A DNA stretch of 64,000 bases from Lophium mytilinum (taxonomy: Eukaryota > Ascomycota > Dothideomycetes > Mytilinidiales > Mytilinidiaceae). The DNA lies in assembly GCA_010093605.1 (NCBI GenBank), contig MU004184.1, positions 2,405,737-2,469,736 of the forward strand, written 5' to 3'. Position numbers and translations under genes: made by a program. The notes beneath the pieces were generated by a model. That model was not told the DNA's origin, made no database searches, and saw only the letters and a program-made list of their open reading frames with translations. Positions 23,407-32,586 of the stretch are shown here, one piece after another; within the stretch, counting starts at the first letter, position 1; each line of letters starts with the position of its first letter.

Positions 23407-24129
23407 ATGGACCAACAAACCCCCACCCTTCGAACCCTACCCAAGATCAAGGTCTCTCATTGGCCGCACATCATCTACATCGGCGACCAGAAATGGGCAG
23501 AGCTTGAGTGCTACCTCTGCCACGGCAACGGATCCGACGGAAACGGCACCCACGCTTTCAAGTTTCTCAGCGGCATTACTGCCTTCGGTGTCCACCTCAG
23601 TCGTATCCACGGTGTCAAGCTAGAACACGACGAGATCCAGGCCAAGTGCACCGCTCGAGTCTTACGCCACGCGACATTGGTGGGGCTTTTGAATGGTACT
23701 GCTAGGGCGGCCCCGGTGGAGAAGCGCGGTTGTGAGATGATGACAGTTGAGGAGAAAGAGTCGGAAGTGAGCGTGGCGACCCGCGACGAGATCGACACAG
23801 ATCTCGCGGCGGTGGGACTGGGTGGTGTTGGGCTTGAGGCGTCCTCTCACAATAGCGACGACGAGGTTCCCGAGGACCAAGATGTCACTGGAACGCAAGG
23901 CATTGCTACGGATCTCCATGGGGATCAAGCGGAAGAGCGCGTTGGGGCTGATCTTGAGGTCTATACTCCCGCTTTCGATAATGACGAGTTCGCTGACAAG
24001 GACGAAAGCGATGAGGCCAATGAAGTTGAGGACGCAACGGAGAACGATGGCACCCGGGAACTTCAGGAGGATGCCAACGAAGTAACTTTAGGACAGAAGA
24101 CGAACATCGGGGCTTCGACGATACAGTAG
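23407..24129 (+). CDS. WPH-type C2H2 zinc-knuckle protein
   Basis: The frame is open from ATG 23335, but I prefer ATG 23407 (MDQQTPTLR), because the preceding residues match no relative and look like leader. The protein has 240 residues: Trp-Pro-His at 19-21, knuckle C35-x2-C38-x24-H63-x4-H68, then an acidic disordered part with a weak copy of the repeat motif (DEIDTDLAAVGL). The frame ends at TAG after GASTIQ. Just beyond, in another frame, the sequence VVDAALIAGVFT resembles the C-terminal part of the relative at 22113 (PDVALMAKAYRYT). The annotated end may thus be a frameshifted C-terminus. Function unknown. Confidence 0.7.
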   Translation: MDQQTPTLRTLPKIKVSHWPHIIYIGDQKWAELECYLCHGNGSDGNGTHAFKFLSGITAFGVHLSRIHGVKLEHDEIQAKCTARVLRHATLVGLLNGTARAAPVEKRGCEMMTVEEKESEVSVATRDEIDTDLAAVGLGGVGLEASSHNSDDEVPEDQDVTGTQGIATDLHGDQAEERVGADLEVYTPAFDNDEFADKDESDEANEVEDATENDGTRELQEDANEVTLGQKTNIGASTIQ

Positions 24130-25196
24130 TTGACGCGGCGCTCATAGCTGGTGTTTTCACACCACCGACTATGCTTTCCTCTCGCCAAAAGACCAAGGGC
24201 TCGAGTGCTACATTACTCAGTACCGACGACGGACAGCATACACGGCGTTTCTTATTTCTTGTGTGGGACAGGTTTCAGCTCTTAGCCAATGTCATTCGCT
24301 GGGACTGGGCGAAAGGGCAATACCCAGTGCTGCAAGTCGATACAGCTGTATAGATAGCTTCTCACAATAAGAACTTTGAGTCTTTCTATTAGAACAGGCC
24401 AGCGGGCTTTCCGCGCGCGTGTCTCATTATGTAGCGGCCTTAGTCTTGCCGTCCTCTTCCGAACTACTACACTGATTAGTGAATACCTAGATGTGCCTCA
24501 ACGGCACTGGAGGTGGCTAGATCTTAGGGCTATCAGAGCCTTAGGTATGGAGCCAAAACTTGCCTTCTTCACGCACTGGGCCATGACGTTGCCGAACTCG
24601 CTTAAGGCTCGGCTGCACCATGTGCAACGTCACGTGCATCACATCATCAGACCTCGACCACTTATACTCGCTCATTATAACGTCTGCAGCTCTACTAAGA
24701 GGCTCTACTAAGTGGAGTCGATTTTTAAGAAGTAGTTCATCCACACATGCAGTAAAGAAAATAGAAATCAAACCGTGAACATGAATCTGAGTGGACTGTG
24801 AGTCACAAAAAGGGTCTTTGACAAGGGAGGAATAATACTTGCCAGGCACACTGAGACATCACCCGGGATGATGAACCCTGTGTGAACACTGGCCCACCAG
24901 AGGAAAGTGCTGAGCTTTAACAAGGCGCCTGTGCAAGATGAGTGCGCCCGACCATGAAAGCATATACATTAATACTCGCGTATTTGTTCCACTTCGGGTG
25001 CAGCTTTAACTGACACGTGAAGGATAGATCTCGGCTGGCGAAAAAGGGTCGAATATTTGATCTTCGAGATTCTGGGATGTGTTTAGTGCTGCTTGCTTGC
25101 CTACTGTATGTTCGTCAACTTCTAGGTACAAAGAGTTTGGATTGCCCCCGGACGGACCCGCCAATGAACCATCATCCAGTGGTTCCTCCCTAGACC
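24130..25196. other. Intergenic, possible C-terminal remnant at left
   Basis: The first 60 bases may encode a remnant of the family C-terminus in a shifted frame. The ORF at 24376-24711 (+) and its antisense have no recognisable motif and are not called. Confidence 0.35.
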
Positions 25197-25345
25197 CCTT
25201 ATATCGTTCACCTCGGCGATGTTCAATACATAACCCTGCAGTGCCCCAACTGCCCCCTGACCATAGCAAACATAGACGAGGTGGCTTTCGGGGCATGAGT
25301 CGCCACCTGGAGGTTGAGCATGGTTACAAGTTCTTTTGGGCTTCG
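25197..25345 (+). pseudogene. Fragment of a fifth WPH-C2H2 copy
   Basis: From 25200 the frame reads YIVHLGDVQYITLQCPNC, matching the family pattern of aromatic, Val-Tyr-x-Gly, Gln-aromatic and Cys-x2-Cys. It hits TGA near 25297. Shifted by one frame, the sequence continues with MSRHLEVEHGYKF, supplying the H-x4-H half of the knuckle. The copy is frameshifted, has no clear start, and ends before the AT-rich block at 25440. Confidence 0.5.
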
Positions 25346-25439
25346 TGGCAAACCGATATCGGTGTCCGAGCGAAAGGTGTTGTGGCTTATTGCACAAGGC
25401 CAGCGTGGTTACTAAACCGGCAGCCTGCTGAACTAAGTA

Positions 25440-25930
25440 GCAGTTTGATTGGGTTGTTATATATATAACGAAGCTTAAACAATTAGACTATTTATATTCT
25501 TAGATTAAACCGTTTAGCCTAGGTTAATATAATCGCGCTTAGCCTATATAACTAAGGTGTTAGATCCTACGCCAGTAGAATCGCGTTCCTCCGCCATCGG
25601 AATGTATCGACAGCCTTACAACCACGGCCCCAGCACCCGTCTAGCACAATACTATAATAATAGAAGTCCACACTAATAACAAGAATTAGTTTCTGCAGGT
25701 TAAATTGCGTTTAGGGCAACTTACTAGGTATTCTAGGCCTCAAAAACGCGCCCCCTTTAGTACACCCCTAACGTTATCCTTCTTAATTAATATAGCCAAT
25801 TAGATCAATTGAATTAATCTAAAATTAGATTTTAATTAGCTATTAGATGGATCTAATTAGACTAACTATAAGTGATATTAATAAGCCGGCCGTCAATCCG
25901 ATTGAGGATTGGCCGGTTTACTAACCACGC
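25440..25930. repeat. AT-rich block, partly RIP-like, ending in a hairpin
   Basis: Stretches at 25440-25560 and 25780-25880 are AT-rich with TTAATTA and TAGATTA runs. The middle (25560-25640) is normal. It looks like a smaller, less mutated relative of the left block, but no ends, target duplications or coding traces could be fixed. Confidence 0.4.
25882..25920. repeat. Perfect-loop hairpin (inverted repeat)
   Basis: The two arms TAAGCCGGC..CAATCC and GGATTGGCCGGTTTA pair over about 13 bp, with a short bulge and one mismatch around a six-base loop (GATTGA). It sits at the right end of the AT-rich block and could be a transposon end or a terminator-like fold; I cannot tell which. Confidence 0.5.
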
Positions 25931-26712
25931 TGCACAAAGCCCAGACAGTCAAGACGGTGTATTAGGCTCTTTCTAGCTATAGCACATATAAACAGCTTAC
26001 TAGCTTGAATACTAGAATATAATCCAGAGCATTCCGATTTCGAGTACGAGGGCGAGGGGGATACTGGTGGTGCGTAGACCCATCCAAATATTTGCCAGAA
26101 TGTGACTAATTTAGAACGTAGATGAAAATGAAGACACCACGGACGGGAAGCCCAAGGCCTCTCAGGACGATGAGAAGTAAGAAGAGAGATATGGGTACTA
26201 TTCGTATGCTTCGAGTAAGTGCCTTTGTTTGGGTTAGATCTCGGCAACCGTTTGAGTGGGCTTGTCACGTATTGGAATGCCATTGGGCAAACGGGCTTCC
26301 TTGAGTCCGTTAGGAGAAGCGCCGAAGCCTCAGAATCGAACTGTGTGCTGCCAGGGCCGTATATCGAGGCTGATCAAGATATAGACTAGAAGCTGTCTTA
26401 AATTAAGCTTCACTTTACAAACGCCCGCTCGTGTATTGCACCTGGTGACTTTTCGGAGACACAAGTTTAATTTTTAGCTTCATGATCATTGCTTTGCAAA
26501 GGTGGGTTACAATTTAGAGCGCTCCTGAAATTACCGTTACGAGGTAGATATGATCTGAAGAGCTTAATGCCTAATATCAAGCCTCGCTTGAGCGCGTATT
26601 GATTCATGAAAAGAAAGACCAACATAGCTGCTCCAAGGCAGTATCGGTCTAGAGCCATCTCAAATTTCGTCTACCATTTGCGCCTATGCCCTGCCACATT
26701 GACCCCGCTGCT
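25931..26712. other. Intergenic, nothing firm
   Basis: A short minus frame at 26467-26658 has one hydrophobic stretch (CLGAAMLVFLFMNQYAL) but no other support. Confidence 0.3.
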
Positions 26713-26892
26713 TTAGGCCTCGCCCCTGTGAGCCTCCTTAGAGTGTTCCGCATGGCCACAGTCATCGTCCTCTAGAATCGACGTCCCTATCTCATTTCCG
26801 ACCTCGTTGAAGAATGCCGCCCTCATCGCCTTTTCCAGATCCATCTTTGAGATCTCTTTGTCTCTATACTTGATCTTGGAGTCGATTGTTGC
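26713..26892 (-). pseudogene. In-frame continuation behind the TAA
   Basis: These 59 sense codons plus stop follow the TAA of the small membrane-protein gene without a frame change. Their composition (Glu/Asp-rich) matches the tail before the stop. They are either lost coding sequence or reached by readthrough. Confidence 0.45.
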
Positions 26893-27327
26893 TTATTCGA
26901 TCGTAGACTGCGTGTACTCGCGCTCCTGAGCCCCGTGGGGAAGACACTGGATCGTGAAAGTATCGTTATCATCGTCCAACTCGATTATCTCTGAGGAGAG
27001 ACTGTTAATATCGAGTTCCTCATTAGAATCCCCAGCGTCATGACCTTCAAGAGCGTCGTCTTTTTCATCGTAGTGGCTAGCGGCGAAGGCGTGGACATCA
27101 CCGCGAAAAGCATCCCATACTTTGGGATGGTCAGACGTCATTCGAGTTCTAAAGCTTGGAATATTCTTACCATTGAGCGCAAGAAGGACGATTGCCAAGA
27201 AAGTCATTACTCCGACCAAGACCGCTACTTCGGGACGCATTGAGAGTTTTTCGAGGAGGCTAGTGCAATTGCAGTGCTCGGGGATAATATCGGTCCAGTC
27301 CCAGCTGGCTCGGCGGCGTTGCTGCAT
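26893..27327 (-). CDS. Small single-pass membrane protein, acidic tail (truncated)
   Basis: The start chosen is ATG 27327, directly after a 78-bp leader intron (27330-27407: GTAAGT donor, TACTGAC branch, TTGCAG acceptor). The same arrangement occurs in the two next genes. The protein has 144 residues: a short N-terminus with Cys-Asn-Cys, one membrane span (VAVLVGVMTFLAIVLLAL), then an acidic tail. The frame stops at TAA 26893-26895, yet continues open for 59 more codons to TAA 26713-26715 with similar acidic character (GTSILEDDDCGHAEHS). The first TAA fits CAA to TAA, so the full-length form would have about 204 residues. Function unknown; a membrane-tethered acidic peptide is all the sequence shows. 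Confidence 0.6.
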   Translation of the reverse strand: MQQRRRASWDWTDIIPEHCNCTSLLEKLSMRPEVAVLVGVMTFLAIVLLALNGKNIPSFRTRMTSDHPKVWDAFRGDVHAFAASHYDEKDDALEGHDAGDSNEELDINSLSSEIIELDDDNDTFTIQCLPHGAQEREYTQSTIE

Positions 27328-27480
27328 GTCTGCAACAAGTCGGTCGACTTCCTCCACGTTTCAAAGGTCAGTAATCGTCAAGTAAAAGATTAAAACAAGG
27401 AACTTACGAGGATACAGTTGTTGATTTGAGAGGTAAAGACTTGGTGTGGTGTGTTGGGGATAGGGTGTGTGTGGTGGAGC

Positions 27481-27627
27481 GATGGAGGAGTGGAAATTGA
27501 TCGTTAATCTGGGAGGGAGGATGCTGGTTTATATATGCCATCGATGAGTGGAGAGATGGAGGAGTGGAAATTGATCGTTAATCTGGAGGGAGGATGCTGG
27601 TTTATATATGCCATCGATGAGTGGAGA
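27481..27627. repeat. Tandem 74-bp duplication covering the core promoter
   Basis: Two head-to-tail units (27481-27554 and 27555-27627) differ by one base deletion. Each carries, on the minus strand, the TATA-like sequence GGCATATATAAACC (27526-27539 and 27599-27612). They lie upstream of the leader intron of the gene starting at 27327, so the duplication doubles its TATA region. Confidence 0.75.
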
Positions 27628-28095
27628 GAAGCGACCTCACGCTGAAACAAGGTGAATGTTCTGGCAATGTTCTCGCCTTCATTTTTGAACACGTCGATCC
27701 GTAGATTGCGGACTCATCGCAAGTTACTAGTGACTATTTTCCAACTCGTCTCGGAGAATCTTCTCCTTATTTGGCGCAGTCAGAGCCAAAGCCATAGCCA
27801 CCAGCCCCTCAAGCAAGAAAGCAATATGACTACTTCTATGTTTAAGTTCGAGTTTGTTAAGGAAGGAGAATACCGAGCGCAGCCAGGGTCACCTTCAATG
27901 TTTAGTTTTGCAATTCGAGTCACTCACACAATGGACAAAACCGCCATAAAAGTCTTGCATGCTTGTATTCCCGCTCGCTAGTCTAATAATTCTTTAGCTC
28001 CTTAGCCGTATTACCCAATTGAACCAACATTTCTGCGGCTCATTTTCTTCCTCGGCCAAGGTATGCCCGCTACCGCAGAGAGCTCGCTCTTTGAC
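27628..28095. other. Intergenic, nothing recognised
   Basis: No gene is seen. The right part approaches the acidic-tail frame of the next gene. Confidence 0.4.
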
Positions 28096-28211
28096 CTATT
28101 CAAAGTAACCAAAGCACCAAAAAAGATCGTTCAACTCGTCTTCCTCTAGCACCTCAACCAACTCTGGCCCATCGTCGTCGTCATCATGGCCAAAGGCACT
28201 GTTTCCCTCAG
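28096..28211 (-). pseudogene. Out-of-frame acidic tail
   Basis: A run of Asp and Glu codons ends at TAG 28096-28098, in a frame two positions from the membrane-span frame of the gene at 28212-28514. The relatives have span plus acidic tail in one frame, so this is probably its detached tail. Confidence 0.4.
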
Positions 28212-28514
28212 CTAGCACCGATATTCCGTTATCAGTATTGTCACCAGACCCTGCCCAAGGCCAATAGCCATTGTTTCGAGTTGCATTAAAATGGCACCTA
28301 TAACTCCCAAGAGGTACATATGCCAGTTCATGCGTGCAGTGAAGTTGGTTGTACGTCCTGCGCCACCGTTTGTTGTGGGCTCTTCGACTTGGAGTTTGGC
28401 TCTATCGAAACAATGTTTCGCAACGATATCTGCAGCGAACAGTGCGTAATCGCGGAAGTAATCCCACATCATTCCGAGCTCAGAGGGAGTAGAGCTGCTA
28501 GTGGCAGGGTGCAT
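28212..28514 (-). CDS. Small single-pass membrane protein (possibly frameshifted)
   Basis: ATG 28514 follows a 70-bp leader intron (28517-28586: GTAAGC, TACTGAC, ATATCAG) by two bases. A TATA box (TATAAAAGG, minus strand, 28693-28701) lies about 110 bp before the donor. The 100-residue product has one membrane span (MYLLGVIGAILMQLETMAIGLG) near its end and stops at 28212. Another frame, open across the span region, continues to TAG 28096-28098 and encodes a strongly acidic end (GHDDDDDGPELVEVLEEDE), as expected of this family. A frameshift near 28230-28260 would join them. No intron of normal size does so. Confidence 0.5.
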   Translation of the reverse strand: MHPATSSSTPSELGMMWDYFRDYALFAADIVAKHCFDRAKLQVEEPTTNGGAGRTTNFTARMNWHMYLLGVIGAILMQLETMAIGLGQGLVTILITEYRC

Positions 28515-28586
28515 TGCTGATATATAGTATTTGTTTCTTTCAATAGTCAGTATCATTAGAAGAGGTACACGAACGAAAATGCTTAC

Positions 28587-29099
28587 AAAGTGTTGATATT
28601 TGGCAGGCCACAAGATTGATTGGTAGTGGCGGTGGTGGTGGTGGTGGACAAGACTGTTTCGAAGCAATGAGTGGACTGAAAATAGGAGTGAGCCTTTTAT
28701 ACGTCCATTGGGGGTATCTTCTCGGTTCACCGGGAGAGGAGAGAGCGCTTTCGTCTTCACCTTAGAGCTGTTACTACCGCACCTAACTGTGGCCTAGCCT
28801 TGTCTATAATATTGAGTTTGTAGTGTTCCCAGTTCATCTTTGGGAGTACTACGGTCGAGATCTTAAGTTACTGACACTGGCGAACGCAGTGACTGAGTAG
28901 CCCAATTTCGGCTACACATTGGAGTTCGGATCTAAGAATGCAAAGTGATCTACACATCGGGAGGCAATCTCACCCTGACAATCCCTCTTAACTCCTAGGC
29001 TGCCAGCGACCTAATAATGCCTCGAGGCAACCACTGCGTGCTGCGCAGGACTATCAACGCACTCTCTGTTGGAGTTTCGTCATCACCACGGCCCTTGTT
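28587..29099. other. Promoter and intergenic sequence
   Basis: Apart from the leader and TATA box at the left, nothing is recognised. Confidence 0.45.
28693..28701 (-). promoter_or_regulatory. TATA box
   Basis: TATAAAAGG on the minus strand, correctly placed upstream of the spliced leader of the gene at 28514. Confidence 0.55.
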
Positions 29100-29465
29100 C
29101 TAGGTTAAGGGCATCTGATCTCCCTCCCAGTCGCCCGCACCCTCGAATGTCATCTTCTTTAACGAATCAGGGCCGTTCTCCCCCTCAGACTCCTCGTGTT
29201 TTGACACTGACATAGCTCCATAGTATTTGAAGGGCGCATAGCGATCGTGTGCGTCGCGGCGCTTTATATTGCCGCCGAGGTCTTCTGTGGTGTCGGTGCG
29301 GTCAAGTACGCCTTGGGTGATGTTAATACAGTCGCAACGGGGATTGTCACCAAAAATGGTCTTACCAGTGAGGATCACGAGGAGGATGATGCCAGCGAGA
29401 AAGAGAAGTGGATATGCAAGGGTTTTCTCGAAGACCGTCGCAACAAGTGATCCCATTGTGACCAT
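29100..29465 (-). CDS. Small single-pass membrane protein
   Basis: The protein has 121 residues from ATG 29465, or 118 from ATG 29456. A leader intron precedes it (29497-29553: GTAAGC donor, GCTAAC branch, AACAG acceptor), as in the two genes to the left; all three point leftward. One membrane span (LLFLAGIILLVILTG, about 20-34) is followed by Cys-Asp-Cys and an acidic, Lys/Arg-mixed tail of about 75 residues. The shared layout, more than the sequence, makes the three genes a family. Function unknown. Confidence 0.6.
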   Translation of the reverse strand: MVTMGSLVATVFEKTLAYPLLFLAGIILLVILTGKTIFGDNPRCDCINITQGVLDRTDTTEDLGGNIKRRDAHDRYAPFKYYGAMSVSKHEESEGENGPDSLKKMTFEGAGDWEGDQMPLT

Positions 29466-29553
29466 TGCAGTTGCAAGAAGAGCCAGTGAGTTCGCCCTGT
29501 TATCCGCACAAGGTTAGCTTACCACGGCGATACAGGATTATGCGCGGGCTTAC

Positions 29554-30050
29554 GACGTAGGTTTAATGTTAGTAAGAATAGCTTGATATGGAGACTTGGA
29601 GGTAAAGATAGGTCGATGTTATGATGTAACTTGGTGTTAGTGGAGCGTGATGGCGTCTTGAATGTTAGAAGGTGACCAGGAATTCGTACGTGGAGGTTCT
29701 AGAAATTCACACTCAAACGCACAGTCCCGCCCACGTGACGTGCCTTCAATTTACTCTGCGAGCACTTTGAACATACACCTATACATGAGTAGTATTTATG
29801 TGTCCCATGATTTGTTCTATGCTAGTAATTGCTTTATCGTGAGTTCCTAAGATGTATACATCTAGAACATAACGTTATCTCCCTCATGCTGGGAACAATT
29901 TGTTGTTAGATATTGCCCGCCGCGAAGTTCCCCAAGCGGCTCTTGGAAGATACGCTCTGAGATAAAAATGAGGCTCCTACGTGAGGTCCGTGTCAAGCTA
30001 TCTCTTGGACCGCAGGCAACCCCTTCAGCGCCTGTCGCGCCTTTTCCAAA
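29554..30050. other. Intergenic, nothing recognised
   Basis: No coding or RNA signal was seen. Confidence 0.5.
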
Positions 30051-30900
30051 TTACACGTGGGTGGTACCTAGGGGCTCCCAGTCATCGACGACATCTAGGC
30101 CATCGCACAACTCCCAGTTCTCAAGAGCCTCCCGCGTCGGTGTGTCTGCCGTCTCATTCGATTCGCCCTCCTGCTCGCCCAACGCCTTCCTCAACCTTTC
30201 CTTCAACTCCTTAATCTCCTGCGCCTGGCAGTCGTTCTCCCTCTTCTGTTCCTTGTAAATGCCCAGTAGTTCTTTCAGTGCTCCGCCCTTCATCTGTTCC
30301 TTCATATCCCGAACCAGCGTCCCGGCCTCTTCCACAGTCACGATAGTCGTATTCAGTTCGTTTTGACCCCCAAGAAGTGACCGATAATTCACATTTCTCC
30401 GATCCATGTACCTTGTTAGGCATCCGCGGATGACGCCGAGATTGTAACGAACATCTGGAACTCCTCTGAAACCCATCGTCTCGAGCATTTCGCCAGCGAA
30501 GAAGTCTTGTGTCTCCTCTACGATCACGAGGACCTGGCTCAACTGGTTCTGCGGCCCGTAAAGGGTTTTCAGGGTGGCGAGGATGGAGGTGGCGGCAAAC
30601 GAACGAAGCGACGTGTCGTGGGCTATGTGACGGTATGTCTTCACCTGTTCGCGGATGACGGATAAGTGCCAGAGCATGGTATCGAGATTTTCGTTCCACT
30701 GGAGGAACCGCTCCCCCTGTAGCTCTGTGGTGATGTTAGTTATGACACTAGAGATGTGTGCTTCACGAGCTTGGAGTGAATTTACCCTTCGGTGTGGTAG
30801 AAGGCGTTGTAGCATCGATGTACCCACTGGAACTTCCTTCCGCAGCATCAATGTGTCTCTTTGCCAAGAGCGGTATATTGCACTCTTTGGAGGTATCCAT
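30051..30900 (-). CDS. Unnamed coiled-coil protein
   Basis: Two exons (30786-30900 and 30051-30724) around a 61-bp intron (GTAAAT, ACTAAC, CCACAG) give 262 residues. Reading the second frame upstream to 30953 instead would replace the first exon with an unlikely N-terminus. The first 38 residues are Ser/Thr-rich; about 40-165 is helical (NENLDTMLWHLSVIREQV, VLVIVEETQDFF); about 195-235 is a coiled coil (KELLGIYKEQKREND, IKELKERLRKALGEQ). The end is acidic with Trp residues (ALENWELCDGLDVVDDWE). No catalytic motif is present. It may act through protein binding; I do not recognise the family. Confidence 0.65.
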
Positions 30901-31656
30901 GGTAAAAATGAGTAAAGATAGATATTAATAATATAGGTAATTTTTTTACTCAACTACCCCGCGATTCTGCGGTAGTATGGTGGGGTGTGGGCTGAATGGG
31001 TGGGATGGAGGGCAACGAGCTCGCCGGGAGATCGAGGAGCTTTATATAGCTAGCTTTGATACATCTTCGGATTCACCTTTAGATGCAGCCGCGCTGCTCA
31101 GAGTCTTCCGAGTATCCCTAACGCCAGTCAAGTGCCATTGCCCTACAATCGCAGCCCCCCTTGAGCTCTCTTGCTTGTACATGAGCATGAACTTTGAATA
31201 GAGCCAATTTCGTAATACAACTGGCGGCTCTGGCCTTTTCAGATCGGCTCAGGCCTCCCAGATCAGTTCACGGGGAATTCCCCCAAGTTGATCGAATATT
31301 CTAGGAATATTCTAGATCAAGCACGAAGAGCTAGATGATCACCAAGAATGATATAATTTTTAGAGTTGTTTGCCTGTCCTGATTCTATACCTTGTTTGAC
31401 CTATATCGGGAATTTTCATTTTTTATGTGGAGAATGGGATGCTCTCGGATCATAAGAAAAGAATCAAATCCAAAATCTAGGAAATTCCCAACCTCCGAAC
31501 TTCCTGCCAGAGCTAAAATGAGAGCTAGGACCCTCTACAGCCCCATCTCGTCCGTCCCCTACTGTAGGAGTACTCTAGAGGCAGCTCATATCAATGAAAC
31601 CTCGGAACTCACACCCGTTCCCCACCTCGCCTTCTCCGGCCATCTCACCGTGATCT
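30901..31656. other. Intergenic with paired palindromes
   Basis: This is the upstream region of the coiled-coil gene and the 3' flank of the next gene. The only structure seen is at 31272-31312, listed separately. Confidence 0.5.
31272..31312. promoter_or_regulatory. Palindrome cluster resembling heat-shock elements
   Basis: A perfect 12-bp palindrome GGGGAATTCCCC (31272-31283) is followed within 10 bp by two GAATATTC palindromes (31294-31301 and 31305-31312) separated by TAG. GAA-N2-TTC pairs are the building block of heat-shock factor sites. The cluster lies about 370 bp before the start of the coiled-coil gene at 30900. No binding has been shown; this is pattern only. Confidence 0.35.
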
Positions 31657-32421
31657 TCACTTGGCTGTCTCCTCTACCTTCTCCACAAGACGTGTCTCAT
31701 CCCCCTTGACGCGTCCCATCTCAGCGCCTTTTCCTCCCTTCGCCGCCTTCCTATCCCGGGATAGTGACCACTCAAGCAGATTCAACACCTTCTCGTTCCA
31801 CGATCCCTTATCGAACTCCTCACCGGTGAAGCGCCCTTGGTAACCCGCGAGTTTACCAAGGCCTTTGTTGCTCGCAAACATGCGCACGATGCTCGCTTCG
31901 ATAAGCTCGAGATCCTCCTGACCTTCCATCTCTTTCTGAACGCCCTCGAGAGAGACCCAGTCATTAGGACGTGTAGGTCTGGCCTTCTGGGCGGCGTTGA
32001 CGGGTCTGAAGGTCGCAGCGAGTGGGTTAAGACGAGGCATCGGGTTGGCGGGGGTCGGCTGAGCTATTATGGCTGTCAGCGAGATGATCAGTGGCCAGGT
32101 TGGAAGCAGCTCTTACTGTCGCTGATGAGGATTCTGGGTTTAGGAGGGGGACTGTTAATTCGAACGGCCTTGCGAAGGTTGTAGTATCGCAGAGCCTTCT
32201 TCAGCTGAGCTTGCTCGTCGTGGAATGGCTCTCTCTTCACGTCTTCGAGCTTGGGTTGCGTGTTCTGGATAGTTGGTGGAAGAGCAGTCGACATGGTGTT
32301 GGAAGGGGATCTGGATGCGTCATCGACGCGCTGACGGTATAGCATCCGCTTCTATTCAACATCAGACTCTTTCTTCCTTGATATTAAGTGGCGGGTTTGA
32401 ACGTACCAATCTGTCCGGCAT
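31657..32421 (-). CDS. Unnamed spliced gene, 218 residues
   Basis: Three exons were assembled: 32407-32421 (codes MPDRL), 32117-32351 and 31657-32063. The introns are 55 bp (GTACGT ... AATAG) and 53 bp (GTAAGA ... CTGAC ... AATAG), and phases agree throughout. The protein has a Pro/Ser-rich first half with a sumoylation-like VKREPF, then a more ordered second half (NDWVSLEGVQKEMEGQEDLE, SIVRMFASNKGLGKLAGYQG, NEKVLNLLEWSLSRD). The C-terminus is Lys/Glu-rich. No known domain is recognised. The mini-exon makes the start less certain than the rest. Confidence 0.65.
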
Positions 32422-32586
32422 AGTGAAGACGAGATTGCAGTAGAAAGAATGAGAAAAGACAGTAGAAAGGCAGATGGATCGTGGCAGGGCAGCTACGTTG
32501 TAGAAGGAATGTGTGAGAGGGCGTTCTTCCAATTCACCGCCTTTATGCTATGCCACAAGAATACGGATGTAGTACACAGTAGAAAT

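Noticed and set aside
24376-24849. ORFs on both strands at 24.4-24.8 kb
   Set aside because: Neither reading has a motif, a relative in the window or a convincing splice partner.
25549-25644. Solo LTR beginning TGTTAG and ending CTAGCA
   Set aside because: No target duplication, no second copy in the window, and ends not matching precisely.
30901-30954. Longer N-terminus for the coiled-coil gene (open frame to 30953)
   Set aside because: A canonical intron with a better exon from ATG 30900 explains the frame; the longer form would need an unusual hydrophobic start.
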